Source: Pachypanchax playfairii
Taxonomy: Eukaryota > Chordata > Actinopteri > Cyprinodontiformes > Aplocheilidae
Length of the DNA: 64,000 bases
Direction: 5' to 3'
NCBI GenBank assembly: GCA_006937955.1
Contig: SSNP01000105.1
Location: 1,207,834 to 1,271,833 of the forward strand
The notes under the pieces are model-generated. The model was given only the letters and a program-made list of their open reading frames with translations, was not told the DNA's origin and searched no databases. Positions 1 to 14,800 of the stretch are shown here, one piece after another. The translations under genes and the position numbers were made by a program. The number at the start of each line of letters is the position of its first letter. Position 1 is the first letter of the stretch.

Positions 1-3000
1 GAATCGGCACCTTTACAGAACAGGTACACCTCACCTGTTCACACACAGAGCATGAACAATATGTGTGTAAGCAACAAAGATACAGAAACATAAAAAGTTT
101 TTTTTTGTGTGTGTTACCTGTCTTGGCTCTGACGATGACACTCATCCTCCGTCTCACTGAGTCAAAAGTCAAAACTTCCAGCAGCTCAAATCTGATTATA
201 AACAAGGAGAATATTATGTTGCACCATTTCAGACCAACTGTTATCAAACAAGCCACTAAATAAATAAAGAAGTATCACCTCTCCAGCTCATCGTCTCTGT
301 TTAGGATTTCCATCTGACCGTCCTTTTGCCTCAGAAAGGTGAAACCGAGCCTGCAGCATAGAACATTCCCAGTAATCTGAATGAACGTAACGAAACTCAG
401 ATAAACGTTTCTATGTATGCGTCCCACCTCTTCATGCCCTCCACCAGAGCCACCTCGTCTGGAGACGATGAGATGTACATGGAGGAGGACTTTCCTGAGT
501 GGATGCCATGTTTGATCCCATCTACCTTCTCCTCCTCCTTGACCTGCACCGTGTGGCACAAACACAACGCACGGAAAAACAGCTCCTCGTGCTCCTGTGG
601 CGGGCGAACAGCGTGTTAGAGAAAAGCATGAACAAGCATGCACTGTGAGTGAGGCGACGCTCACCCTGGCTTCAGGTCCTGGAGATGTATCGATCATGTC
701 AATGCTGGAAGCACCAGGCATCACCTGTCAACAAGGAGAGAAATTAACCAATAAAAAGATACGATGTATTTCAAAGGAAAATATTCTATAAATTTAAGAT
801 TATTTCAATAAATAGTTTTCGATAATTTGAGACTTAAAAAATAAATAGTTCTGTGTTTTGGTTTTAGGGTTGCAGAGAGACGAGAAGTAACTAGGAATAT
901 CAAAGGAATCAACCAATTGAAAATCACCTGGTTTACTAATCTAGCAGTGAAACATAAAAATCAAAGATAGAAGAAAAACTAAACATGATTAAAGCCTCAG
1001 TCACGATGACCCGTATGAACAGCTGGGAATACAAACGCCAGTTCAATACCTTTGTAACAACCTGTGTAAAGTGCAAGATGTTCAGGGATTTACTCCTAAA
1101 CTTGTAGAGAACTGCATGTTTTCACAAGGATATAAAATAGACCAAGATAAAAAGCTGTTTGATTCCAGAAAATTACATTTATTTGTCATTTTTTCATGAT
1201 GCGCGAGGCGACACGATGCAACAGCTCAGCAAAGGTGTTACGGTCCCTTCTGACTAGCGTCCAGCTCATGGAACTGAATCTGGCTGTGGCTTGTCTTCTC
1301 GCCACGTCCTAAAAAGCCGCAGCTACAGCTGGTAGATCTTCTCCATCCTGCAGCTGTAGAAGGTGCAGCTGGAGACTCTCTGTATTATTGTCATCTTGAA
1401 AATTAGAAGCTTTTCCACAACTTCACGAGCAGATGTGATGATCAACAGAATTTTAGAGAAACTGGTCCTTCCCCACTTATATTCATCAACAAAATGTGCA
1501 GACAGCCAGAGGATAAAAAACTTGAAATTGCATTAGTTGCACACGAAGCTGCCGTTCGTGCATCCTATGACAATAATTTTCATAAGATGATTGTTGGTAG
1601 AAAAGAGGAAGCTTCAAACAAACATACGGGTCATTGTGACTGAGGCTTTCCTCTCATATGTTGTCATTAACATAACTGTCTGATGAAAGAACAGATTAAT
1701 TAAGTGATTTGTTCCACAACGCGGCAGGAAGTCTATGAGTCTCTACAGTTCAGAAGAATCTGGATTTTAAAGGGCATCGTAATTTCTCTACATTCCTTCA
1801 TGATACCATGCAGGGGATTATCTGTTTAACAGAAAGTAGTCCAATTACAATCAAACATCTTTTAAAACGTAAAGTAACTTAATGACAACAGCATTTCTAT
1901 TACCTGTCCGTTACAGATGACATGAGGGATGTAAACGTGTCCGTCCACACAGCACTCTATAAACTCCATATTGTTCTCTGTCAGAGTCCCTGTCTTGTCT
2001 GTAAATACGTACTCCACCTAGAAACAGAAGTGCACACTGTGTATAAATATATCAGCTTGACTCTTTATATTTACAGTCCAGATCTTGTGCTGAAAGCAGA
2101 AAGCAGTAATTATCTCAGAGTGAGTTCTACCTGTCCCAGCTCCTCATTCAAGTCTGACGTGTTGACGACGGCTCTCTCTCCCAGCTCCTCGTCAAACATC
2201 TCGTCGTCCCACATGATGAAATAAGAACCCAAGAACTTCTGCATCTCTACGGTGACGTACATTGAAACGGGAATGATGTAGTTGAAGAGAACCATGAAGG
2301 CCAGGAAGTCTGTGAACGCTCGGATCAGCTAAAGACAAGAACAAGCATAATAAAAGTAAATAATAAGAAGAAGAAATACTAAAATTCTGAATATAAAAAG
2401 ACTCACAATGTGTCTTTTCCTCTCAGTCTCCGTCCTCTCGTTGTACCAGGGCTCGTCTTTGTTGGGGTCAGCTTGCCACACGTACTTCAGCATGGTGTTG
2501 ATGACAGCTTTACTGACGAGGATGCACAGGTAGACCACCAGGTATGCATTCATAGACCTGTTTGTATAGAAAAGGGGTTTATAATAGACATATTTAAATA
2601 CAAATACGCACAATCTCATTAAAACTTAACTAAAACTAACAGCACATGTGAATAATTGTCCTGTTGGGATAACAAGAATAAAGAAAACCACAGAGTTATT
2701 CAGGGTGGAAAGTAAAAGCAGAAATATTTCTATAAGTAAATCAGAAGAAAAACTTCACATTCACACAAACAGAGTAAAAACTGGCACAAAGCGTTCAGTC
2801 TGAGCCAAGTCAGCTTTGGTAAAAGGAAGACAAATGCCAGTGAAGTAATCCAGCACACAGTAATCAAGTGTAAATGAAATCCACCTCCAGTCAGTCATTT
2901 CCACAAGCCATCTGGATACAAGACTCCATCAACGCCAGATGGAAGGAAATTCATTCAGTCAGCGCAGAGAAACAAACTGACCGGCACAGTGAATAAATGA

Positions 3001-6000
3001 AGATATGAGAAGTGAACAGATGGATGGAATGATGGGAAAAAGAGTGTTTTGATTATCTAATCTAATGTGAGAAAAGGAGAGATTCTGCCAAAGGCTGAAG
3101 CTCGGATAAGAACGTCAATCAATGCCAAAAAGTTTCTTGTTTTATTCTATTTATAAAAAGAAAACAAAAAGATGAAGGTCTTACTTTTCCACTGCGGATC
3201 GTTTCTGAGACTTGGATTGATAATTCAGAGCCATCTTCGTCTCCATACCGGTGTAGATCGCAACAGCTGAGACAAAAAAATTAAAAATTTTTACAGGTTG
3301 TTTTTGTTTTAGACTTAATTTAGTGACGTTTGTGTGTATTACCAAAAATATATTCTGTGTTTTTAAGTGTTGCTCCTCGAAGCAGCAGGTTTTCTGATCC
3401 CAACGGTCTGCAAACAGATAATTTGGTTACACCTTTTATCAAAAATAAACCAAATAATACATGCATTTAATTACAATCTCTAATCACGTTATTTTTCAAA
3501 CAACAAACCTTCAAAATCTTGCTTAAATGTAAAAAAAAGGAAAATCTAGTAAAACATCAGATCATTTTTGAGGCGTTTACCTGGCCACTGGCTCGTTGTC
3601 CATATAGATATTAATACGACCCACAAATCTGTGCAGAATAAAGGAAATGTTTTACTTTAGAGGCTTATTGAAACAGTTGTTTCAGGTCTGTTGCTTGTGT
3701 TTGTTGCACTGACTTGTACAGATCTGGTTGAGGTTGTTCACACTCTATAGTGGCGTGGATGGAGTTCACCTCTTCCTCTGTTGTGTAAGCTTTGGTGTCC
3801 TGAACTGCATAGTAAGTCTGGGTTGATCATTTGAAGAGAAAGAACATAAAGGAATAAAAAGATAGTGAGTAACTGAGTGATTAGAGGTAATTATAAACAA
3901 CAAACAGATGATTTGGATTTCAATACGTTTATCTAACAGACCTTATGGCTGCTCTCGCCATCCAGACTGGCTGTAGTAACGAAGCACGTTCCGTCATCTC
4001 GAGACGAGGACAGAAGAATGAGATCACATGGAAAAGTCTCGTCTTCATTCACTAAAACCACGTCTCCAACCTGAGACAGACAAGCTGTTATTCTTATCTA
4101 CTAATTTCTGCTTAACTTTATCTATTTTATTTCAATTTCGGGAGGGTCTAATTAAATCACGGGAGTAAAAACAGATCAAAGTGCTCCTTAAAGCGCACAC
4201 ACATAAAACGCCTAGTAGCAGGAAAATCCATCTACACGAGTCAATAAAACAAATGCATTAAAGGTTTGCTGATGTGAGATATTTTTATACCCTGAGCTTG
4301 CGACTTTGTTTGCGGACCACTTTCCCGTGCTGCACCACGTGGACGGGACACTGATTGACAGCGTTGTCTGCTTTATGTCTCAACCAGTCCTCATAACCCT
4401 GAGAGTTGATAAAGTCAGAGTAAAAAAAAATTAAGAACTAAAGAAGGAAAATGAGTTTAAAGAGAAAATGTCTGACCTGTTTAATGGCGGTGACTATGAT
4501 GACAAAGAAGAGCGGCAGTCCGCTGGTGACGGGACTCGTGGGAGTGTCGATGATCAGCTGTGGTCACACACACATCAACAGATCAACAGAAATACACAAC
4601 GCTGATGCATCAGCCTCCTGATTTACAGGTCAAAGTGTCTTTGGATTATTTGAAGAGATAATAAATAAAATAATTAATACTTTATAGGTTATTTTTTCTT
4701 TATCATTTTGGTAAAATTCATAGTTTAGACAAAACCTGAACTAAAACTAACCCAATCTGAGCTTTTATATTACAATCTTGACAGAAACCCCTTAAAACAA
4801 ATTGATAAGAATTTATGAAATTTCTTTTCAACACTTTGCAAAGCTGGATCAACAAATGCATTAGGTTTGATTTCAACTTTTTAAAGTGAGTGCATAAAGT
4901 GAATTCTGTACAAAAAAATATAACAATGAAAATAAATTATCAATAGCTAAATAAAAACAATCCCCCCCCCCCCAAAACCAAAACTAAACTTTATTTCCTT
5001 TTTACCTGAACCAGAAATATGACGAGAAAGTAGAAGTTGGCGACTCTTCTGAACTGCTCGAACATATTTTTGGGGATGAAGTTCCAAAACGTGTACTGAA
5101 AAAAGTCAAATAACATAATCAGTGATTCAGATACAAGTGAGATCAACAGATATTCATATCTGCTGTATTTAAAATGAATACGTATTTTATATTCTTAACA
5201 TCAAGACTCTTTGTAACTTATCTTTTCTACAGTGACTCACTCGGTGAGTGATGTTCTCAACAGAGTGTCCTATTTTAAAGAATAACTCGCCCACTCAGTA
5301 AAAACCTATCTGAACAGTAACTGTTTCTCTCTTCAGTGACGTCTCACTTTCTCCAACCGAACACGGAGCACACGAGTGTTTTTGAACAGGAAAGAACACA
5401 AAGTCTTTTTAATTATCCTGAGATCGTAGTTCAATAAAACCTTGATGCAGAACTCTTTATGTGCTGGCCTTGCTAGCTTCCACTGACCTTGGAGGACACT
5501 ACTCTATTGTCAGGAAATCTTTGCTGTATAAACGCTTCAGTTCCAGGAGGAGGCTCCTTATGTCCGATGTAAATTGTCCTGCTGTCCACCCAGTTCTCCT
5601 CACCAACACACTGCAGGGAAAACAAAATACAAACATATGAAACACGCGTGTTGTTCATGTCTTTCACTGCAGTGAGTTTATATGAAACCTGTAGAAACAG
5701 ATAAGTTAGAATGAAAGAGTGAGTTCTCCTCAATGAATGAGAGTTTTTGTTGCCACGGACACAAGGTCGTGCATGTGACTCAGACTGGAATGTAGAACAC
5801 ACACACAGTCACAGACAAATAAGATACCTGCTTTGCTTTTGGTCAAAAACAAGATGTTTAATAATTGAATAATTCACCATATAGACAAAAACTCACTCAG
5901 ATCCTGTAGATGACTCATTTATATAAAACATTATACGTGAAATCTATTTTAAACAGGTTTGTCTTTATAAAAAAACAAATAAAAGCACTGTTGTTTTCCA

Positions 6001-8928
6001 AACTTCATCTGAACTCTGTCACAGCTAAAATACATGAAGTTCTCTGCACATTTACCACTTCAAGCTGTTTATGTCAGGATCTCTGCTGCTGGTGGGTGGT
6101 GTGGTTTCTCCCTGCACTAATTGTCTTGCAGGGCGTGGCAGCAGTTCATCAGTGGATACAGGTGTGGATCATTACCCAGCTCAGGAGAGCTGGGTACTTA
6201 AGCAGAGGAGGAACCACAGACAGACGCCAGTTTGTCCCACTACTTCACGTGGTACAGAGTGGCCAGCGTAACTGAATGACAGACTGTTTGTTAGCTGTGA
6301 CTAACCTGCCTTCTCTCTCCTTATTCTCAGTCCTGTGTTCTGGAGCGTTCCTCCAGCTACCTGTGCCTCTGCGTGGTCATCAACCCGCCTGTATAGAGGG
6401 CTGGTTTTCAACGGGTCCTCCGGTGCTGTTGTGGTATTACGTGACAGGCCCTCCTTCCTCCGCGCTGTTGCAGTATTACGCGACAGGCTCTCCCTACCTG
6501 GCTTCCTGTCTGTCTCTGGTCTCCTCTGGATCCACGCCTCCCAGCTACCACGCTGCTGTCACCCCTGTCACAGTCACGTCTGTGCAGACAGCCCCTGGAC
6601 CGGACATCATCACTCATTCCCGACAGTTGGATCACCACCCTCACGGCAGTGCCTGGGACTCCCTCCTCACTCGGCTATCACGTCACCGTGAGTTTAAAGA
6701 GCACATTCCCTGCACACCGTAGCTGGTCTCTCCACCTGTCACTAACATCTCTCTTCCACAACCAGGACCGAACCTTCCCCGCACCAGTTCCTGTCCTGTG
6801 TTTATCTACGTGTACAGTTCATTATTGTTTGTTGGAGCACTGTACATAATAAAGCACTGTAAACCGATCTCAGTTCTCCCTGTGTGTTTGGAGTTGGGTC
6901 ACCCTTGGAGCTCGCACTCAAACCCCCTGGTATAGAACCATGACAGTTTATTCAGGTTGTGAAATTTATTACACATGGATTTTTACAAAATAACCAATCC
7001 ACCTGGATGCTGATAATGTCAAACTGTAACAACAATGTTAGTTTGACTTTTGGATTGTTTGTAACTTTCCAGCGCATTAACCTGTTCATCTGGACATATC
7101 AGTATTTTGCAGATGTTTCATCAGCTGATGTGGAAACAAAGACGCAGGGAGTTAAACTGCGTGGTGTCATTCAAACACCTATAGTGTAAAAATACACTTG
7201 ATTTTCAACCTTTCTGTAAATTGGATGACGTAAACGTGCAACATGTTATGTGTTTAACTTCTATGGGGGAAGTAGAAATAAAACCCATGACCAAGTGAAT
7301 TAATAAGACTGATTATGACCAACTTTTATGATGGTAATCACAAACAATCTGCATTGTGTTTAGTGTGTTTACGTCACAACTGACTGCTCTTTTTAAACAA
7401 TGAGTGACATGATTCTTGTCTTTTCATCACTCGTTAAGACTCTTTTTCTGTCATGAGATATTTTCCTGTTACTTCTGTCAACTCCTAAAAACCAAACCAA
7501 TAAACCAGGTGAGGTTTTAAACCACCCGTCTATGCAGACACAATTATACAGGCTAACAAGAGGTGACACTAATCCGTGTCCAGTGAATGAGATTAAGTGT
7601 CAAGAGGCTGCATGGCCCACTTTACACTCTTCCCTGGTGTTTTTCAACACACACACACTGACATGTTTGATGACCAAGTTTGAACTGGGAGACTATTTGC
7701 ATCATATGACCTTAAGATCGGTGACAAAGTGAAGGAGTGATGGAGATGAAACAAAGATTTCTTTACTTTACAACAGGAAAAGTTAAATATAGTCCTCCTG
7801 TTGCAAAGCAAATAAAAGACAAATGTAAAAAATAACAATAAAACACAAGAATTACACAACAAAACAAAGAAACCAAATACTATGTCTTTGTTGATATAGC
7901 ATTTGGGAGGAAACCCAGAGAAGATGAAGAGTCAACAAACACCAGCATTCAAACACAGCCAAAATCCCCCCCCAAGCTTGTGGCAACACCCGACACCACA
8001 TAAATGGGAAGAACCAAAGGTGGACGCATTGCGGTCCCCTCATAGAGAGGAGAACCCAGGAGGTCAGAACGATGAAGAAATAGAAAGGAAAAGAAAATTG
8101 ATCAATGAATAAATATCAGTATTTTTAGCCATTAAAAGCACATTAATGCTAAAAGAAAAGATTTACCTAATGAATAAAAAGATATTTAAACAAGTACATT
8201 GATCTTATCAGACAAACTCACACGAATAGTTTGATATCTGGTTTATCCTGAAGGACGAATGAAAACCAGACAGCTTGCCAACTTTGACGCCCCCACAGTG
8301 TTGCTGTTCCTCATTTTCTCTCCCACCTGCTTGCTCCGTCTGCTTCACCTAACACAGTTCTTTCATATTTCCTGTTGTCTGCATGTTCCAGATAACAGAA
8401 CCATCAGTAATAATTGGCGTGCAGGAACTTCTCGACTTAGTAAAAGAAATATCAAATAAAGGAAAATGAGAATTTCTTTGTTGCTTCAGTTAACTGTTGT
8501 TTTTTTTTAAGAGCAACAGAGAGTTAAAGGAAGAATCAGCAGGCATCCTCCTCGGCTTCCCCATAATGCAGCTTTATTGGTTTTCTCACCTCCGTCCTCT
8601 CCATCACTCACCACAACCTGGATGGCCTCTAAGCCAACAATCGCTCTTGTATCGATTATGTTCAGCTTTCATCCAGATTTTAGCTTTTTACATGAAAGCC
8701 TGTCTGTGTTTAATCAAATAAAGTAGCATCTTTACAAAATAAAAGCAGCTCCTAAAATAAAACCCAGTTTGGCTCAGAGCCTTCGGATGTAACTAGAGAC
8801 TTTAAGCTATTCTGGGCATTGATAATAACTTTTAGTGGCGTTTCGAGTTTCAGGAGGCGGCAGGTTTCAGATGCGTATTTAAAGATGGAGGGGAAACATT
8901 TGTGGTCATGAGGAAAGAATAGAGAGAT

Positions 8929-8973
<45 letters not shown>

Positions 8974-11736
8974 AGGGGGGGTTTGTTTCTGTCTCACTCT
9001 GCATTCACTTTCCTTACAGTCATGTTGGAAAGTGAAGGAAACTCTTCAGGGATCACTACCTCACACACACTCACAGTTATGTAACATCAAACATGTATGA
9101 CAGCAGAGAGACAACAGAATACCTTCTGTGTGTTTTCCTCTGTTTTGTGACTCTAACACATAAAAAAAAACCTTTTATATTTAACTGCAGTCTACTTTTA
9201 ATAAATTTAGACTTTAAAGTGCTTCACAGTGTGTTTAAGAAGTATTATTCTATTTTAAAAAGGGTTACAACAGAGTTAAAAAACCAAAACATCTAGTCTT
9301 CATGTATCAGAACGCTGTATTTCTAGAATAAAATACACTAACAGGAAGTTTAAAGTCAGTCATAGAAAATTTTAGTAAAATGTTTAACAGGTTTGTGATA
9401 TGAGCTTCAGAAAAATCACTTTTCTATTCAAGATAAAGACAAGACAAGACAAGACAAGACAAGAGAAGAGAAGAGAAGAGAAGAGAAGAGAAGAGAAGAG
9501 AAGAGAAGACAAGACAAGACAAGACAAGACAAGACAAGACAAGAACTTAGAACTTAGTGCTGATAAGAATTAACTATTTAAGAACTTTAAATGATATAAA
9601 TATTGTCCTTCAGTCAGATACAGTAAACAAGATTTTTAAATTTTATGTTTAAAGGCTCACGTTCACATGAAAAGACAAACTAGGAAACTTATCACAGATC
9701 CACATTCAGCATTTGGGGATATTATTTGAAATTTTTATTAAAGTGGAAACTAATTAATTTTTGAAGTGATTCAGTCTGTGTCGAGGACTCTGTCCCTTCT
9801 GCTAGAAGACAAGAGCTCAGTCTGAATAAAGGTACGCTAAACATTGTGTTTGAGTACAGACTGTTCATATACACTCACCGGCCACTTTATTAGGTACACC
9901 ATGCTAGTAACGGGTTGGACCCCCTTTTGCCTTCAGAACTGCCTCAATTCTTCGTGGCATAGATTCAACAAGGTGCTGGAAGCATTCCTCAGAGAGTTTG
10001 GTCCATATTGACATGATGGCATCACACAGTTGGCGCAGATTTGTCGGCTGCACATCCATGATGCGAATCTCCCGTTCCACCACATCCCAAAGATGCTCTA
10101 TTGGATTGAGATCTGGTGACTGTGGAGGCCATTTGAGTACAGTGAACTCATTGTCATGTTCAAGAAACCAGTCCGAGATGATTCCAGCTTTATGACATGG
10201 CGCATTATCCTGCTGAAAGTAGCCATCAGAAGTTGGGTACATTGTGGTCATAAAGGGATGGACATGGTCAGCAACAATACTCAGGTAGGCTGTGGTGTTG
10301 TAACGATGCTCAATTGGTACCAAGGGGCCCAAAGTATTCCCCACACCATTACACCACCACCACCAGCCTGAACCGTTGATACAAGGCAGGATGGATCCAT
10401 GATTTCATGTTGTTGACGCCAAATTCTGACCCTACCATCCGAATGTCGCAGCAGAAATCGAGACTCATCAGACCAGGCAACGTTTTTCCAATCTTCTATT
10501 GTCCTATTTCGATGAGCTTGTGCAAATTGTAGCCTCAGTTTCCTGTTCTTAGCTGAAAGGAGTGGCACCAGGCGTGGTCTTCTGCTGCTGTAGCCCATCT
10601 GCCTCAAAGTTCGACGTACTGTGCGTTCAGAGATGCTCTTCTGCCTACCTTGGTTGTAACGAGTGGTTATTTGAGTCACTGTTGCCTTTCTATCAGCTCG
10701 AACCAGTCTGGCCATTCTCCTCTGACCTCTGGCATCAACAAGGCATTTCCGCCCACAGAACTGCCGCTCACTGGATATTTTTTCTTTTTCGGACCATTCT
10801 CTGTAAACCCTAGAGATGGTTGTGCATGAAAATCCCAGTAGATCAGCAGTTTCTGAAATACTCAGACCAGCCATTCTGGCACCAACAACCATGCCACGGT
10901 CAAAGTCACTCAAATCACCTTTCTTCCCCATACTGATGCTGGTTTGAACTGCAGGAGATTGTCTTTACCATGTGTACATGCCTAAATGCACTGAGTTGCC
11001 GCCATGTGATTGGCTGATTAGAAATTAAGTGATAACGAGCAGTTGGACAGGTGTACCTAATAAAGTGGCTGGTGAGTGTATGTCTTGGAGTGATGGGTTT
11101 TCAGTCCTCCCACCACCTTCAAGAGGAAAAAATAACCTACAGTTTGAAGCATCGGACAGAGTGAAAATACTGGATCCAATCAGTTTCAGAACAGGAATTT
11201 ATTCTAGGGCTGGACAATATATCCCAAATGTATCATCACTGCACTGTTAGTGTGAGAAACATCAATAGAGCAAAGACAGTTTGGATTACATTCCATCTCT
11301 CTCTCCAATTTGAGAATCTCACTGGAGTAGACGTTTGGTTTAAATGAAGGAGTCTGAGATGAGCATGAGGACAATGTGTATTTATCTGATAACATCAAGC
11401 CAATAGCCAGTAATAATACAGCCACTGGAAGTTTTCCTAATCGCACAGCTTTAATTTATTCATAGTATTTAGTAACAATAATAAATATTGAGAAATAGTA
11501 AAAGAATGAGGGGAAATGAAAATGTTGTGATGCAATACATTACTAAGAGTTCAAACATCTGAGGTTAATCCAAATCTGGTAATTTCCTTTAACAATAAAA
11601 CACACATTCCTGCTGGACACAGAAACCTGAAGCCCTGCTGTGATCAGGAACACAAAGTAAACAAGGAACTGGACCCACCTACTCTGAAAGCACACATTTC
11701 CTGAAACAAGTATTCCATCCACTTCCACAACACCCC

Positions 11737-11804
<68 letters not shown>

Positions 11805-14800
11805 AAGTGTGTTTTGGTATCCTTATGGGGACCGTCCATTGACTTCCATTGATTTTAGTAACTAGATTTATACCTAACCCAAACCCTTTTCCTAACCTTA
11901 ACCATTACTGATCTATAACTAACCCTAAGACTAACTAAAACTCTATTCACACCATACCTATAAACCTAACCCCTAACCCTAAAAAGGGGAGTCCCCCTCA
12001 TGGGGACCAGGCTTCGGTCCCCACAAGAACCCTCGGACCCCAGAAAGATAGTAAAAGTCAGGAAACGGGTCCCCAGGAGGTCAGAAATATCACTGACAAA
12101 AAGGAGAGACAGATTCAGGTAGAAGATCAGCTCTGATGTGCAGCTTTAGACAGTTTGTAAAGTAACTAGAATAACAATATGATTTTATTCCCACTGCAGA
12201 GATTAATTTTGATCAGTGTGGGACTAAAGACAGAAATACTCAGTGCTGCACATTAAAACAAAACAAAACTTTTTGTGTTTTAATATGAACAGCTAGTTAA
12301 AAGAGATTCTAAACACACTTTAAGGATGTAAACATCTGGCTGGCAGATGTTTCTTTCCTTCTCACAAAGAGCTTTCAAATGTTAAGTTTGACTCAGATCA
12401 ACCAAATCCTGAACCTGAGTGTAAGATCCCTGTCAGCAGGATGAAGAACCAGCACCACATTCTGTAAGACCACATAGTACCACGTATCCCCAAAACTGCA
12501 ACCCCCCCCCCACCCCCACCCAAAACCTTGATTGGCTGTCAAAATAATAAACCACCACAGTCTCGCTATAGTTTGTGCGCATTTCAACCCTCTGTGATCT
12601 GATACAGATCGGTTCATGTTGTGGTTCTTTGAGTCCAACAAGCAGACAATGATTTCTCTCTGAAAACAGAGAGAAAATAAGCCATAAATTGGTTCAGCAC
12701 AGTGTGACTGCATTAAGATTTATTCCCCAAACATTTTCCCAACTTGCTGTACAAGCAGCAGAACCTGAAAACAATTTGTGATGCTGACATTGTGACTGCG
12801 ACACTGGCGCTAATGCTGCATGATGCCTGCCAAGTACCGATAACATTTAGAGAGCGCTGTGAATAGCAAAGAGAAAATCACAGCAAAACACACAAGCCCA
12901 TGTTTGTCTGCAGCTTTACGAGGCTGCGTTGTTAATACTAAAGTATTTTATCTCACACAGAAACAGGCGGTTCTGAAATTGAACCTCGACAACAAACGAT
13001 AGACAACAAACTGCTTTCACTGATAAAACCTGCTGACAATCTGTTTACGATCTCTGATGCCTATTAGCTCAGAGATAAAGACAAACCTACATTTCTACTG
13101 TCACTACACTTCAAATCAAGACAATGATACTCTGTATTTGTTTTTAATAATCCTGATGGAATAAATCTATCATTATCTGTTATTATCATTTCTTTGATCT
13201 GTAACATTAAAGTGTGATAGAAAAATAAAACGGGGGGGGGGTTCACTGCTCTGTACAGTGTGTGTTTGTCATTCTGGATGTGTGTTTGTGTTGAGTCACA
13301 GATTAGAGACCAGCTGTGCTCCCCATCTGTCTCGCTATGCCAAGTAAGATATTAATAAATCCTCATCATCCACCTGTAAACACCACCATTCCACCTTTTA
13401 ACCCCTGCAGTGAGGGAACACCTCAGTATATTGAAACACATGGTTTCCTGTTTAACACAGAAACTTCTTGATACGCTGGACAGACAGTTTCCTGCTGCAG
13501 AACGTCTGATTTAGTTAAGTGTTCCTGCAAATGAGCACAAAGAAGTAGGTGACCTGGATACTGCAAATAATAAAGGTGGAAACACACTTCCTGTCCACTT
13601 GAGACCTGAACGGACGAGCACATGCAGTATCACTGTGTTACACACCTCTTCCTTCTTCACTGAAGAGGCAACAGATTTTAACAACTGCAAGTCAAAACAT
13701 AAGCAGAAAAAGAAAAACTGAGTGCTGCATCTTGCTGTTATCAACAGGTGGATCATTTATCACTCAAAGACCACAAAGACACAAAAACTTTAGCAAATTC
13801 CTGAGAAATCCCTCAAACGTCTTGTCTTTAGAGTATTAAAGTTAATTATTACCACCAGCTGTTTGGCTGTAACAATAAACTCCCAGATGAGACTTTTGGA
13901 TGACTTCAAACAGTCATGCAATAATAGACTACAAACGGTATAAATACGCTCACATGTGGATCACAAACACGCATGTGGATAGTATGTAGAAGTATATTTC
14001 CACCTTAAGTGACGCTCGTCCTTTTGGCAGCTCACAAGTAAAAGGATGTATCTCATCAGTGAGAATATCCAGAGTTTATATCACAGAATCCAAAGTTTTA
14101 TCAATCAGTTACTGTTTATTTTTCCCTGACGACATGAGAAAAACGCTGCTACCGGCTGAAATCAGTGAATTTTACTGTTCATCATTTACTGCTTGTACAT
14201 ACTTGTTTGTTTCTGTGTGAGAACCACCAACCATGTCATAAATCTGCACCTACGTGTCCTCACAAGCTCATCCTTATGAAAACACTTCTACTTTTAGCAT
14301 CTCTGTCTAATATTCAGTTCCTTTCAAGCAGTAAAATCTGTGCAGATAAACCGAAATGTTCATTCAGAAAGAAATACTTTCACGTTCTGAGCTTCAGTTT
14401 AAATACTTTTGTGAACCTGCTCAGGAGGTAATTTAATCAAATTGTGTGTTTGAGGAGGAAATCCTCTCAAATTTGATAAATTCAGATAAATATTGGATCA
14501 GATCTGATTAAAACAGAACTATGTTATTGTTTGCAGTTATAACTGATATAAAACTGGGTAAAAATATGTTATGATGCCATAAAAAATGAAGCCCAGGACC
14601 TAGAGGGTGTGAGATGGTGAGCAGCAGAACAGAAACCTGTGTGGAGATCATCTGTCATGAGAAAACAGAAACAGACATTAACCTTCTTTTATTTCCAATC
14701 TGTGTCAAACAGCTTTGTTTGATAGTTTTAGAGCACATGACTTTTAAATACATATGCTATTGTTTATGTTTATCTTAATAGATTTTAGCGGTGATTTCAG

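Larger units (their letters stand above)
9872..11078 (-). mobile_element. Tc1/mariner transposon, near full length
   Basis: The ends start CACTCACCGGCCACTTTATT and the two 29-bp inverted repeats differ at one position; both are flanked by TA (9870-9871, 11079-11080), the Tc1 target duplication. The minus-strand transposase has a helix-turn-helix N-terminus (GLSISETADLLGFSCTTISR), then DD34E catalytic motifs WSDES, FQQDNAPCHK and DLNPIEHLWD. It is in two frames (10931-10281 and 10344-9904): a small deletion near 10330-10340, after VMVWG, breaks the frame, so this copy is dead but probably young. Confidence 0.93.

Noticed and set aside
413..619. Plus-strand ORF across atp11a exon 15
   Set aside because: It is the antisense shadow of a coding exon whose own strand has correct splice sites and a conserved SSSPDEVALVEG-like product.
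6276..6849. Overlapping ORFs of 66-148 codons
   Set aside because: They lie within the solo LTR and do not resemble gag, pol or env.
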